From CAIYTF01 sp963664845 (GTDB taxonomy: Bacteria > Bacteroidota > Ignavibacteria > Ignavibacteriales > Ignavibacteriaceae), in contig OY761615.1 in NCBI GenBank assembly GCA_963664845.1, forward strand, positions 3,100,001-3,164,000: a stretch of 64,000 nucleotides of DNA. Reading direction: 5' to 3'. Below the pieces are notes generated by a model. It had not been told where the DNA came from. It did not search any database and saw nothing but the letters and a program-made list of their open reading frames with translations. Position numbers and translations under genes: made by a program. This document shows positions 10,895 to 20,294 of the stretch, piece by piece. The stretch's first letter is position 1; the number at the start of each line of letters is the position of its first letter.

Positions 10895-11947
10895 ATGATA
10901 GACAAAACACAAATAATGGGCCTGAGTGATATTTTCGATTATTCATTTAATTTGCTAAAGGCAATCCTCTCCAAAGCTTTACGTTTTTCAGCCATTTTTA
11001 TTATTCCTGCCGGTGCATTAGCGCTTTTTATTTATACTGTAATGGCCCCTACGGCAAACGACCTGCAGTTGGGGGAAAACGCACCAGGTGTTTTTGCTGC
11101 TACTATGGTAATGCTTTTTTACCTGGTAATGCTTTTTCTGTCAATTGGTTCCCAGCTTATTCAGATCGGCATACTTAAACTCGCGGACAAATCACTTGCC
11201 GGTGAACAGCCTTCGCTAAGCGACATGTTTAACGTTGCCTTCTCAATCGCTTTTTGGCGTATTGTGCTTATGTATATACTAATGCTTCTTCCCATAATCG
11301 GCATTGTTATAATTATTGGAATCTTGGCCGTGCTTTTAGCTGACCTTATTGGCGGGGGAGCTTCCGGCGTCATTTTGTTGCTTATCATTCCAACCTATGT
11401 AGCAATATTCTATTTTGCCATTGCGTGGATGTATGGCAAGACAATTATAGTTAGTGAAAATGCTCATGCGGCGGCTTCCCTGAAAAGAAGTTACCGTTTG
11501 GTAAAGGGTAACTGGTGGCGCACCTTTGGCAGAACTATTTTATTTGGTCTTATTGAAGGACTGGCCTCAATGCTTATTTCGCTACCCATTGCGTTTTTCG
11601 TATTCGGTGGGGACGTGCTCGCCAATTTTCCACAACAAGGCTCCCAAGATGTTGTAGCAATGGCCCTCTATTTAGTTGCTCTTTTTAAAATGATAATCCT
11701 TGTTTATATAATCAGCATGTTCGTCACTTCCATTATTACTCCGGTCTATCAATTGGTAACGTTGTATGATCTTCGTATCAGGAACAATGAATTCGCAGTC
11801 GAAATTCCGACAGTTATTGAACAGGTAGAAATAAAGGAAACAGAAACCGATTGGGAAGCACGGGCAGCCGCGTGGGAAAAGCCCATAGACAACAATCCTG
11901 CAGCCGATGAAAACACAGTAGACCCTAAAGACCCTGATGGAAACTGA
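10895..11947 (+). CDS. Multi-pass membrane protein (GPDPase membrane-domain type)
   Basis: This 350-residue integral membrane protein has about six hydrophobic segments (near residues 25-50, 70-95, 120-145, 150-185, 215-250 and 265-295). The pattern AAASLKRSYRLVKGNWWRTFG followed by a long membrane stretch is typical of the glycerophosphodiester phosphodiesterase membrane-domain/YciC-like family, whose biochemical role is not settled. The tail is charged and acidic. The start at 10895 gives a sensible N-terminus (MIDKTQIMGLSDIFDYSFNLL). It overlaps the next gene by 11 bases, so the two are probably co-translated. Confidence 0.7.
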   Translation: MIDKTQIMGLSDIFDYSFNLLKAILSKALRFSAIFIIPAGALALFIYTVMAPTANDLQLGENAPGVFAATMVMLFYLVMLFLSIGSQLIQIGILKLADKSLAGEQPSLSDMFNVAFSIAFWRIVLMYILMLLPIIGIVIIIGILAVLLADLIGGGASGVILLLIIPTYVAIFYFAIAWMYGKTIIVSENAHAAASLKRSYRLVKGNWWRTFGRTILFGLIEGLASMLISLPIAFFVFGGDVLANFPQQGSQDVVAMALYLVALFKMIILVYIISMFVTSIITPVYQLVTLYDLRIRNNEFAVEIPTVIEQVEIKETETDWEARAAAWEKPIDNNPAADENTVDPKDPDGN

Positions 11948-12911
11948 ACACTCACCGCTGCTATCACCTGAAACTCCCGACAGCACCGGACTTCCGGTTT
12001 TGGATGGCACCTGGGAAAAAAAGAAACGGAATCCCACTTCGGCGGCAGTATTCGGGCTGCTGGGCGTGGGCGCCATCTACTTTCAGGCTCAAACAATTCT
12101 GACAATTATTATCATGCTAATTTACGGGGCCTTTAATTTCGCCCGATTAAAATCGGGTGGTTTATTCAACCTAAAAAACGGTCTTGAAGAAATAAAAATT
12201 CCGTTGCTGCTGTGCATAAGCATTTTACAATTCATCCTGTTCCTGTGGGGAAGCACATGGCTCGTTAAACGCTGGCACAGTTCTGAGGTGAAAGAGTATG
12301 TGCGGTTTGCCTATACGGGGGCCAGGTCAATTGTGCTTGCGGTGGTTACCATGGTGCTTTTCCTCCCTGCCTGCTATGCGATTTCCTCTCTGCTACAGGG
12401 AATATACAAAACGCCCGATCTGTTAAAAAATACAGAGGAAGGATTGTTCACCGCAAAATCGGGTGGAGATTTTTGGCTGCTTGTTTTTGTTGTATGTGTA
12501 ACCCCGGCGATTTGTGAGGAAGTGTTTTTCCGCGGATTTTTTCAGCGGACGCTTGAACGGAAACTGGGGAGCAAAAGTGTTGTTATTGGCGGCGTCTTGT
12601 TCGGACTGTTCCACATGCAACCACTGGGATTGCTCACGCTGGCCATACTCGGCATTTTATTCTCCTTTTATTTCTATCGCAGCAGGAGTCTTTTCCCCTC
12701 GATGGCAGCGCATTTCACCAATAATCTTATTGCGATCTGGCTGCTTAATAATGCCTGGGCAATGAGTGTTGCAGAAAAAATCCCGGCGTATGTAATCGTG
12801 CTGTCAACCATTGCTGCATTCGCATCGCTGGGCTTGTTCATCGCGGCAACAAAAGAAAATGCCTCGGTCACAGCACAGCCGGCAATCGATGAACTCCCAA
12901 ATGGGGAATAA
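11937..12911 (+). CDS. CPBP-family intramembrane metalloprotease
   Basis: This 324-residue membrane protein has the three CPBP (Abi/Rce1-like) active-site motifs: EEVFFRG (E-E-x-x-x-R) near residue 195, FGLFH (F-x-x-x-H) near 223 and HFTNN (H-x-x-x-N) near 259, each in or next to a membrane segment. Family members cleave membrane-embedded or prenylated substrates; some protect against bacteriocins. The first ~35 residues are a cytoplasmic proline-rich extension. The gene overlaps the end of the preceding membrane-protein gene, so the two are likely one operon, but the substrate cannot be told from sequence. Confidence 0.88.
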   Translation: METEHSPLLSPETPDSTGLPVLDGTWEKKKRNPTSAAVFGLLGVGAIYFQAQTILTIIIMLIYGAFNFARLKSGGLFNLKNGLEEIKIPLLLCISILQFILFLWGSTWLVKRWHSSEVKEYVRFAYTGARSIVLAVVTMVLFLPACYAISSLLQGIYKTPDLLKNTEEGLFTAKSGGDFWLLVFVVCVTPAICEEVFFRGFFQRTLERKLGSKSVVIGGVLFGLFHMQPLGLLTLAILGILFSFYFYRSRSLFPSMAAHFTNNLIAIWLLNNAWAMSVAEKIPAYVIVLSTIAAFASLGLFIAATKENASVTAQPAIDELPNGE

Positions 12912-13019
12912 ATTGTATACATGCTCTATCTGATTTTTTCCACTGCGCTTGAAATTATGGCGGATCGGAAGAAAATAATGGCAACCGCTCCGCCCAAACG
13001 TTGACTGCATACGCCGCTG

Positions 13020-15287
13020 TTAATTACTCACATCCAGGAACCGTTTCAAATACTTCCCGGTAAACGATGCATTGCAAGTCATCAATCCCGCAGCATTGCC
13101 CTGGTATAAAACTTCGCCGCCTTTTTTTCCGCCTTCGGGACCCATGTCAATAATCCAGTCCGCGGCGGCAATCAGTTCCAGGTTGTGTTCAATTACAATA
13201 ACCGTATTGCCCCGTCCAATCAGCTTCTTTATGATAGCATGAAGCTTGTCAATATCGGAAAGGTGCAGTCCGGTAGTCGGTTCATCCATCACGTAAATGT
13301 TTCCTTGTTTGTGCAGTTCGCAGGCCAGTTTCAAGCGTTGCGCTTCTCCTCCGGAAAGACTGCTCAGTGATTGCCCGATCTTAAGATATCCCAACCCCAC
13401 TTCTCCCAACATCTTCAATTTTCTGCTGATGGCCGGTTGGGAAAAATAGTCTATGCACTGACCCACGGTCATATCCAGAACATCGGCAATGGTGTTTCCG
13501 CGGTGTCGGTATTGAAGCGCCTCGTCATTAAACCGCGAACCATTGCAGGCATCGCATACAGTCCTGACGGCATCAAGAAAGTGCAGCTCCAGAGCCACGC
13601 TTCCCTGTCCCTTGCATTTGGGGCAGGCTCCGTTGGAGTTGAAACTGAACAGCGAAGCATCGGCACCAGTTGCGCCTGCAAACTCCTTGCGGATTGCATC
13701 AAAAAAGCCAATGTACGTGGCAATGTTACCGCGGGAAGAACGCCCTATGGGATTCTGATCAATGGAGATGGTATCGGGGAACTGAGCAAGAAAACACTGA
13801 TTGATTAGAGTACTCTTTCCGCTTCCGGCCACCCCGGTAACGCAGGTTAACAAACCCAGTGGAATTTTAACGGAGACATTTTGCAGGTTATTCTTGGAAG
13901 CATTATTTATTTCCAGGAATTCTGCGGGCTGTTTTGTACTGCTTTTCAAAACCGGCTTACGGTTCAGGCACTTTGCCGTTATTCCGGCAGCCGCTTTTAG
14001 TCCTTTCAACGGTCCGGCATAGATAAGCTCTCCGCCATCCTTGCCTGCCGCGGGTCCAATGTCAACAACCCAGTCTGCCGCCATAATGATATCCGGGTCG
14101 TGTTCCACAACAAACACACTGTTTCCTTTATCTCGCAGTCGTTTTAATAAGCTGATCAATTGATCCGTGTCCCGGGGGTGCAGCCCGATGGAAGGCTCAT
14201 CCAATATGTACATCAGGTCAACCAGATTGCAGTCAAGCTGCCGGGCCATTTTCACACGCTGACTCTCGCCACCGCTAAGCGTTGCCACTGATCTGCTTAA
14301 GTTCAGATAACCGGCCCCGATAGCAATAAGCTGATCAGCAAGAAACCTAGCCTTGCGGAGCATCGGTTCAGCTTCCGGCACGCGGACAGTATCCAGGAAA
14401 ATATTTAAATCTGCAAGTTCCATCTGGCTTAGGTCCCCCAATGATTTGCCATTCAGTTTAACCGAGAGCGCGCGTTCATTCAACCGCAGCCCGTTGCATG
14501 CAGCACAAGTTGAATAGAGCATATATTTTTTGTACACGTTTTTCTCTTCTTCAACTTCTTCAGCCTCTGCCTTTTCCGTAACACGTTTTGTTAACCGCCG
14601 TGCAAATCCTTCAAAAAATTTTGAATAGACACCGGCGCCATGACTCTTGGTCACCGGTATCGGCTCACTGAATAACAGGCGGTTTAATTCTTCTTCCGAA
14701 TAATCCTGCAGTTTCTTATCGGCATCAAATAGGTTGAAAGCAAGCGTTTCACGCCACAGCCATCCGCCCTGCTTGAATTCCGGGTGAACAATTGCACCTT
14801 CGCGTAATGACTTACTTCTATCCAGCAGCAGATCGATGTTGACGCTTACCGTCTGACCCAGTCCATGGCATGCAGGGCACATGCCGTCAGGGTGATTGAA
14901 GGAGAACAGAAAGGATGGCCCAATGCCTGGGGTGCCGAAACGGGAATAGAGGAGTCGGAGATACGTGTTGATCTCTGTTGCCGTTCCCACAGTGCTGCGC
15001 AGATTTCTGCCCATCCTCTTTTGGTCAATTACTATCGCCGTTGACAGATTGCTGATATCCTCAACGTCAGGGCGGGAAAGCTTGGGCAGCCTTGCCCGTG
15101 CAAATGTAGAAAATGTTTCAATAAGCTGGCGTTGTGCCTCGGTATATATGGTGTCAAACAGCAGGGAGGATTTGCCGGACCCGGACACGCCGGTGAAAAC
15201 AGTAAATTGCCGTTTGGGAATGTTCAGGTTAATGTTTTTTAAGTTATGTGTATGCGCGTTCTTAATAAGTATATTGTTGGTGTCCAT
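13020..15287 (-). CDS. UvrA-like ATPase (short, class II type)
   Basis: This 755-residue double ABC ATPase has two Walker A sites (GVSGSGKS near 33 and GVAGSGKS near 490), two signature motifs (LSGGESQR and LSGGEAQR) and zinc-type knuckles (CPACHGLG, CPKCKGQG with CDACNGSR). Full UvrA is ~940 residues. This one lacks the UvrB-binding insertion, like the UvrA2/DrrC group linked to tolerance of DNA-binding drugs rather than to core excision repair. The drug role is an inference from the family. The AraC regulator gene lies 128 bases upstream on the same strand and may control it. Confidence 0.9.
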   Translation of the reverse strand: MDTNNILIKNAHTHNLKNINLNIPKRQFTVFTGVSGSGKSSLLFDTIYTEAQRQLIETFSTFARARLPKLSRPDVEDISNLSTAIVIDQKRMGRNLRSTVGTATEINTYLRLLYSRFGTPGIGPSFLFSFNHPDGMCPACHGLGQTVSVNIDLLLDRSKSLREGAIVHPEFKQGGWLWRETLAFNLFDADKKLQDYSEEELNRLLFSEPIPVTKSHGAGVYSKFFEGFARRLTKRVTEKAEAEEVEEEKNVYKKYMLYSTCAACNGLRLNERALSVKLNGKSLGDLSQMELADLNIFLDTVRVPEAEPMLRKARFLADQLIAIGAGYLNLSRSVATLSGGESQRVKMARQLDCNLVDLMYILDEPSIGLHPRDTDQLISLLKRLRDKGNSVFVVEHDPDIIMAADWVVDIGPAAGKDGGELIYAGPLKGLKAAAGITAKCLNRKPVLKSSTKQPAEFLEINNASKNNLQNVSVKIPLGLLTCVTGVAGSGKSTLINQCFLAQFPDTISIDQNPIGRSSRGNIATYIGFFDAIRKEFAGATGADASLFSFNSNGACPKCKGQGSVALELHFLDAVRTVCDACNGSRFNDEALQYRHRGNTIADVLDMTVGQCIDYFSQPAISRKLKMLGEVGLGYLKIGQSLSSLSGGEAQRLKLACELHKQGNIYVMDEPTTGLHLSDIDKLHAIIKKLIGRGNTVIVIEHNLELIAAADWIIDMGPEGGKKGGEVLYQGNAAGLMTCNASFTGKYLKRFLDVSN

Positions 15288-15414
15288 GTTGCTTCCGCTA
15301 TAGTTATAAAGAAGGGAAAGGAATCAGAAAACTTTAGTCATGTAACTTAACAAAACCGGAAGTATGCGGATTGTAAAAAAACGACAATCTTCGGTCAGGA
15401 GAAAAAATTCGCTG

Positions 15415-16221
15415 TCAGAGAAATTCAGGATCACAGAAATACCTGACGAAAAAATCTTTGGGTGTATGCCCCGTGAATTCCCTGAAATCCTTTATGAGAT
15501 GCGCCTGATCAAAGTAACCCTTGCTGTGCGCAAGGGAAATGAGCGAAGTATCCTTGCCGGAATAAAAATTTTTCAGAACGTTTTTGAAACGGACGATCTT
15601 CCCAAACTGTTTTGGTGTTTTGCCAATCAATGTTGAGAACTGACGTTCGAGACTCTTGGTTGTAGTGGAAAACATATCAGCCAGTTCGCGGGAATCAACT
15701 GCACCGCCTGACTGGATCAAAAACGCCAGAGCAGCCTCCGCTTGTGGAAAACTCCTTGTGCGGTTTCTGTGCAAAACGGCCAATAATTCCTGCTCGATAA
15801 TGTTGATACGTTCATCCAGTGAATTTGCCGAATAAATACGGTCGGAGATACGTTGTGAATAGGTTGCGGACAGGTCAGATAAATCGATTATCCCGCCAGC
15901 AGTTTCTAACAGAGGGAAATTGAAAAACCGGTAGGCGGCTGCCAGTTTAAAGGACACAGCGATCATACCAGAGGAAGCCTCGGCGGTCACGTCCACCCAA
16001 GTGCTGCTTATGCCACTCAGAAATGCACAGGGCTGCTGAAAGGTTATCCCGTCCGGTCGTTCAACCATAAACGGAGCCTTGTAATGCAGCATCAGCTCTA
16101 TTGCACCGTTTGGAATGACGCGTTCAGTGAGGGAGTTCTCAGTGCTCCCGGTTTCCATCATCCAGTAATGATGAATGTAGGGCGCCAGTTCAGCCGTGGG
16201 TTGAATGAATTTGTAGTGCAA
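15415..16221 (-). CDS. AraC-family transcriptional regulator
   Basis: This 268-residue regulator has an N-terminal ligand-binding-type domain starting HYKFIQPTAELAPYI (the DUF6597-like N-terminus of many Bacteroidota AraC proteins). Its C-terminal AraC HTH pair spans about 165-260 (DSRELADMFSTTTKSLERQF, then SLISLAHSKGYFDQAHLIKDF and FTGHTPKDF). The start is a TTG at 16221: an in-frame stop lies three codons upstream and the N-terminus aligns with the family from this residue. A TATATTTG -7 box lies at 16256-16249. It precedes the UvrA-like gene on the same strand. Confidence 0.88.
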   Translation of the reverse strand: MHYKFIQPTAELAPYIHHYWMMETGSTENSLTERVIPNGAIELMLHYKAPFMVERPDGITFQQPCAFLSGISSTWVDVTAEASSGMIAVSFKLAAAYRFFNFPLLETAGGIIDLSDLSATYSQRISDRIYSANSLDERINIIEQELLAVLHRNRTRSFPQAEAALAFLIQSGGAVDSRELADMFSTTTKSLERQFSTLIGKTPKQFGKIVRFKNVLKNFYSGKDTSLISLAHSKGYFDQAHLIKDFREFTGHTPKDFFVRYFCDPEFL

Positions 16222-16248
16222 TGCGAATTATCTGATTTTTTGTTAACA

Positions 16249-16256
16249 CAAATATA
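16249..16256 (-). promoter_or_regulatory. Bacteroidota-type -7 box for the AraC gene
   Basis: The minus strand reads TATATTTG, matching TAnnTTTG. Transcription would start near 16242, leaving a ~20-base leader. No good -33 TTTG is at the usual distance, so activity may need an activator. Confidence 0.45.
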
Positions 16257-16453
16257 CCGGTTTTCCGGCAATCAGCAGGTGGTATGAATCCAAAGGGCCT
16301 TTTCTCTTTTTCCTATAATGAAGCACCAATCCAGTATCCCCGTTAAATTTGCATATCCCATCAATGATCAATAATTTGACTCAATCAATTCGCGAACTTT
16401 TCTCAACGGGAAAATTTCTTCTTCAATAAAAATCAGGGAATCCGGGTGATCTA

Positions 16454-17692
16454 ATGAAAATGGTATACAGACTTCTTTTTCTGACACTTTGCTGCGCTTC
16501 CATCTCTTTTGCGCAATGGTGGGAGAACAGCCTCAACCCTTTACCATCTCCGGAAATGATCTCCCTAGGGAGCACCGGAGTTGCCGCGTTTACCGACGAT
16601 GCATTTTCCTTCTATTATAATCCGGCACAGCTTGGCGCATGGAGCAAAACCAATAACCTGAGCACACAGTTTTACACATACCGGGCCAATTATGACGAGG
16701 ATTATTCGACCCGAAGGACGCTTGACTATACGGCTGCATTTGCCGGATATAACTTCAAGGGGGTAACCCGCAGTCTTGATATCAGCATAGGTGCCGGTTA
16801 CCTTACAAACAAAGTGTTTTACGGTCCCGGGTTTTTATTTAAGTCGAACGACTATTATGCTTTCAGGTCAGATGCCGTTTATAACTCGTATAAGGCCTAT
16901 TCTATTGGCGTGGGATTCCACATGGCTGTTGATCTTTCGGTGGGCTTTACCTACAAAGATTACCGGCTCCTGCTTTCCGATGATGATGCAGTCTCAAAAA
17001 AACTGCGGAATGAGACACCCGACCGCACTACCGAATTTGGGATGTTGCTGCAAATCCCACTTTATAAACTGCTGCTTGCGGATGAGTTCGCCACCCCGCA
17101 GCAGCAATTCTTCCCTTTCTTCAATTTTGCAATCGGTGCTTCGATGCTAAACGGGTATAGGGAATCATCGTTTGAAGAATTCCACTTCGCTGAGCATAAG
17201 GACGAAGCGCACTTAGGCTATTCCTTTAACTTTGGCACCGATTTCAAGATGGGTAAAGTTAAGCTCAGATTACTGGAGATCAACTGGAATACTGAAGCAG
17301 TGTCAGATAAAACCACTCATGGATATCCCTACTCCCAAAGATCTTTTATTGACATTGGCGGAATTGATATTGGGAAAAACTTAATCGAAAGGAAAGCTTC
17401 AGAAGGCATTGCCAGTCGTCACGGCTTTTCTATCGGCCTGGCTAATATCCTGTATTTTAATTCAGGTAGTATAGATCAATATTATTTCGACCTCTCGAAA
17501 TTTTCGGGTCTGACACTCAAAGCGCAGGGGCTTTTTGAGCTGTTACCGCTTCTTTCCGAAAGCAAAATTATTGCATTTTTTGCAGATCATGTTGATATTA
17601 AATACAGCACAACCACCGCTTTCAAAGGAAATCGCTATTTCGAAACAACCTATAGTAGTATTCAGTTAACGTTGAGAAATTTTCAATTTTAA
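16454..17692 (+). CDS. PorV/PorQ-like outer-membrane protein
   Basis: This 412-residue protein has a cleavable signal peptide (MKMVYRLLFLTLCCASISFA, cut before QWW). The start of the mature part (SLGSTGVAAFTDDAFSFYYNPAQLGAWSKTNNLS) is typical of PorV/UPF0164-like FadL-type barrels of Bacteroidota and Ignavibacteria. The rest alternates short beta strands with Asp/Gly/Asn turns to the end (LRNFQF), consistent with an outer-membrane barrel closing in an aromatic residue. PorV-like proteins support type IX secretion, but this one is a divergent paralogue and a transport role is also possible. A second paralogue follows after 65 bases. Confidence 0.75.
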   Translation: MKMVYRLLFLTLCCASISFAQWWENSLNPLPSPEMISLGSTGVAAFTDDAFSFYYNPAQLGAWSKTNNLSTQFYTYRANYDEDYSTRRTLDYTAAFAGYNFKGVTRSLDISIGAGYLTNKVFYGPGFLFKSNDYYAFRSDAVYNSYKAYSIGVGFHMAVDLSVGFTYKDYRLLLSDDDAVSKKLRNETPDRTTEFGMLLQIPLYKLLLADEFATPQQQFFPFFNFAIGASMLNGYRESSFEEFHFAEHKDEAHLGYSFNFGTDFKMGKVKLRLLEINWNTEAVSDKTTHGYPYSQRSFIDIGGIDIGKNLIERKASEGIASRHGFSIGLANILYFNSGSIDQYYFDLSKFSGLTLKAQGLFELLPLLSESKIIAFFADHVDIKYSTTTAFKGNRYFETTYSSIQLTLRNFQF

Positions 17693-17757
17693 AATTTGTT
17701 AAGGGTATATTTATAAAGTAAAATAAACAGATAATTTTTATCGTATAGGGAGCGATC

Positions 17758-19050
17758 ATGAAACTCAGCAGCATTCTTCTGGTGATTATTGTCCTAATCG
17801 GCGTTTCAAGGCCGGTTCAGGGGCAGCCAACCTACGCGGCATTCCCGAGTTTGCTTTTCCAACCTTCAAGCTATCTGAATGGACAAGGCGGTACGGGAAC
17901 ATCGGTGCTTACCGATGACCCATTTGCCTTTGCAAGCAATCCTGCGCAGTTGGGCTCCTGGAGTAAATCGAATAATTTTGCTTCACATTTCTATACGAAC
18001 AAAGTTGACTGGTTTGCAAATAATTTTGTTCAACAGGGTCTTGCATTCAACAACCAGGCTTTTGCTGTGGGAATGAACTTTAGGCACATTTTACATGATA
18101 TGGATGTGAGTATTGGGCTGGGGTACGTTAATTCAGTTTTTGATCGGGGAACAGTCATATTTTCCGGGAATCCAGGCTCATTCCAGGCTGCCGACATTTA
18201 CGACCTCTATCAATCTTATGCTATTGGTGTCGGCGTTCATTCTTTTATCGATTTATCGGCCGGTTTCACTTTCAAACATGCTGTTTATTGGTATACCGAT
18301 AATGCCGAATTCCGCAAAGATATCGGAGACCATAAGACGAATATTGCTGATTATGGTGTTTTGCTCACTGTGCCGGTGCATAATCTGGTTTTAACGAAGG
18401 ATATTCTGGGAAAGAATGAGAGATTCTCTCCTTTCCTGAATTTGAGTATGGGTCTTGCTCGTCGAAATCAGGGTGGTGATTTTAATTTTAGTGATGGGTG
18501 GTCTTATCCTACGCCCAGGTTGGCCAGCCTTGGTTATTCAATCAATCTGGGTACCGATATAAATATAAACGAAAACACTGTGCGTTTATTGACAATTACC
18601 TGGACAACTGAAGCCGACAGAGTTCTCATTAACCCGGGAAGAAGCGATACCGCGAGCGGTAATTGGAGTCCTAAGTATATCAGTGGCCTTGGTGGTATTT
18701 CCGTTATCAGGAACCTGATTAAACGTGAAGGTGATAGAGAGATAACCTGCCGGCATGGCTTTGGATTGGAAATTGGTGAAGCATTCACATTGAACCGGGG
18801 CAGCTTTTCCGGCGGTGGCTATGAATACAACAAGACATATGGTTTTTCGGTTAAAGCTGCCGGTATAGTGAAGCTGCTCAATTGTATTATAAAGTCACCA
18901 ATCTTGGACTATATGGCAACTCATTTCGACGTGCAATTTCACCAGGGAACACAATACTGGACAACTTCACGTTCGTTCCCCGGCATGGATTATAACGGAA
19001 TAGTTCTGCTGGTTCGGGGCTATTCATTTGATCATAACTTCAAACAATGA
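17758..19050 (+). CDS. PorV/PorQ-like outer-membrane protein, second paralogue
   Basis: This 430-residue protein has a signal peptide (cleavage after PVQG or QGQ near residue 23). Its mature N-terminus (NGQGGTGTSVLTDDPFAFASNPAQLGSWSKSNNFASHFYTN) matches that of the preceding gene, and the two proteins align along their length: H-x-x-D-x-S-x-G-x-G-Y, S-Y-A-I-G-V-G-x-H, S-x-G-Y-S-I-N-x-G-T-D, RHGFGLE. The pair most likely arose by tandem duplication. It has a GGGAGC ribosome site. Function is as uncertain as for its neighbour. Confidence 0.75.
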   Translation: MKLSSILLVIIVLIGVSRPVQGQPTYAAFPSLLFQPSSYLNGQGGTGTSVLTDDPFAFASNPAQLGSWSKSNNFASHFYTNKVDWFANNFVQQGLAFNNQAFAVGMNFRHILHDMDVSIGLGYVNSVFDRGTVIFSGNPGSFQAADIYDLYQSYAIGVGVHSFIDLSAGFTFKHAVYWYTDNAEFRKDIGDHKTNIADYGVLLTVPVHNLVLTKDILGKNERFSPFLNLSMGLARRNQGGDFNFSDGWSYPTPRLASLGYSINLGTDININENTVRLLTITWTTEADRVLINPGRSDTASGNWSPKYISGLGGISVIRNLIKREGDREITCRHGFGLEIGEAFTLNRGSFSGGGYEYNKTYGFSVKAAGIVKLLNCIIKSPILDYMATHFDVQFHQGTQYWTTSRSFPGMDYNGIVLLVRGYSFDHNFKQ

Positions 19051-19057
19051 GGTGAGC

Positions 19058-19141
19058 GTGAAACGATATTTTATTCTGCTCTTTCTGTTATTCCCGCTGG
19101 TGGCATGTGCCCAGGTCGGGCGCCCCAATTTTGTACTATGA
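19058..19141 (+). pseudogene. Lipoprotein leader stump
   Basis: A GTG start with a good ribosome site (GAGGTG) opens a 27-codon frame reading VKRYFILLFLLFPLVAC, a textbook lipoprotein signal with lipobox, then AQVGRPNFVL and a stop. A few codons further (YYDKSKSLMI, IPIANQPLGTYIS with stops between) look like decayed protein. It is best read as the 5' end of a lost lipoprotein gene downstream of the PorV-like pair. Confidence 0.5.
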
Positions 19142-19253
19142 TAAGTCAAAATCGCTGATGATTTAAATCCCGATTGCTAATCAGCCGTTGGGAACCTATA
19201 TTTCATAATCGGAATTATTCCTTTACGTATTCAAAAAAAAATCAACTCCGGGT

Positions 19254-20294
19254 ATGCTTCCCAGATCACGGCTTATTTTATTTTGTGCATTGATCCTTCT
19301 TCTGTTCTCCTCATGCCGCAAAATGCATGAACCGGATAACCGCGCATTCTATTACTGGAAAACCGACTATCGCCTTTCTGCTCCCGAGAAGGAGCTGATC
19401 AAAAAAACTGAGATCACCCGGCTTTATCTTCGCTTTTTTGACGTGGACTGGGATGCCAACGGCAGCGCGCCAACACCCGTGGCACCGGTCACCTTTTCTG
19501 AACTGCCGGATCCCTCGCTGCGCATTATCCCTGTTGTCTATATTACAAACAAAACACTGTTGAACAGTCATTTGGAAGACATGTCCGGTCTGGCTGTTAA
19601 GATCGTCCGGCAGGTTGACTATCTCGCGCAGGGCAAAATATCCAAGTTCAATGAACTGCAGATAGATTGTGACTGGACGGAGACAACAAAAGCGAAGTAC
19701 TTCTCACTGCTGGGCTCCATTGCCGGCATGCTTCATACGCAGCACAAGATCATTTCAGCCACAATCCGGCTTCATCAGGTGAAGTATCCGGAAAAAACGG
19801 GTGTACCCCCGGTTGACCGCGGCATGCTGATGTTCTATAACATGGGAAAGATCACAGCTGACCCGGGCAGAAACTCCATTTACAATGCAGAGGATGCCGA
19901 TAAGTATACCGCCTCGCTGGCAAAATATGCGCTCCCGCTTGACGCGGCGCTCCCCATATTCGGATGGATTATTCACACCCGCGAGAACAAAGTGATTGGG
20001 GTGCTTAATAAGAATTTCATTCCCGATCTTTCGGATAATCCAGGTTTTAGCAATAATGGGTATTATTCCTTCACGGCCAACACTTCGTTTTTTTTACACG
20101 GAGAGTATTTCATGAAGAATGATAAGCTCCGTATTGAAAGAATAACGCCCGACATTACCTCTGCCGCAGCGTTAAAGGCAGCACGAAATTTAAAATATGA
20201 GCAGCGCACGGTTGCGCTGTTCGATATCGATTCAACATCTATGGTTTGGTTTCATGAAAAAGAATGCAATGAAATTTTCGCTCGTTTTAAGTAG
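19254..20294 (+). CDS. Lipoprotein of unknown function
   Basis: This 346-residue protein has a lipoprotein signal (hydrophobic stretch, then LLLFSSC with Cys21). The rest is soluble with features of an alpha/beta barrel (ITRLYLRFFDVDWD, IIPVVYITNK, LQIDCDWTE, MLMFYNMGK), similar to DUF3142-like proteins distantly related to glycoside hydrolases. I see no certain catalytic residues. It overlaps the next gene by 41 bases, and such pairs of this protein with a large repeat lipoprotein occur in Bacteroidota. The probable location is the periplasmic face of a membrane. Confidence 0.7.
   Translation: MLPRSRLILFCALILLLFSSCRKMHEPDNRAFYYWKTDYRLSAPEKELIKKTEITRLYLRFFDVDWDANGSAPTPVAPVTFSELPDPSLRIIPVVYITNKTLLNSHLEDMSGLAVKIVRQVDYLAQGKISKFNELQIDCDWTETTKAKYFSLLGSIAGMLHTQHKIISATIRLHQVKYPEKTGVPPVDRGMLMFYNMGKITADPGRNSIYNAEDADKYTASLAKYALPLDAALPIFGWIIHTRENKVIGVLNKNFIPDLSDNPGFSNNGYYSFTANTSFFLHGEYFMKNDKLRIERITPDITSAAALKAARNLKYEQRTVALFDIDSTSMVWFHEKECNEIFARFK

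Noticed and set aside
11672..12105. Minus-strand frames of 118 and 134 codons
   Set aside because: They are shadows of the two membrane-protein genes on the plus strand.
13371..13808. Plus-strand frame of 145 codons
   Set aside because: It is antisense to the UvrA-like gene and its translation has no family features.
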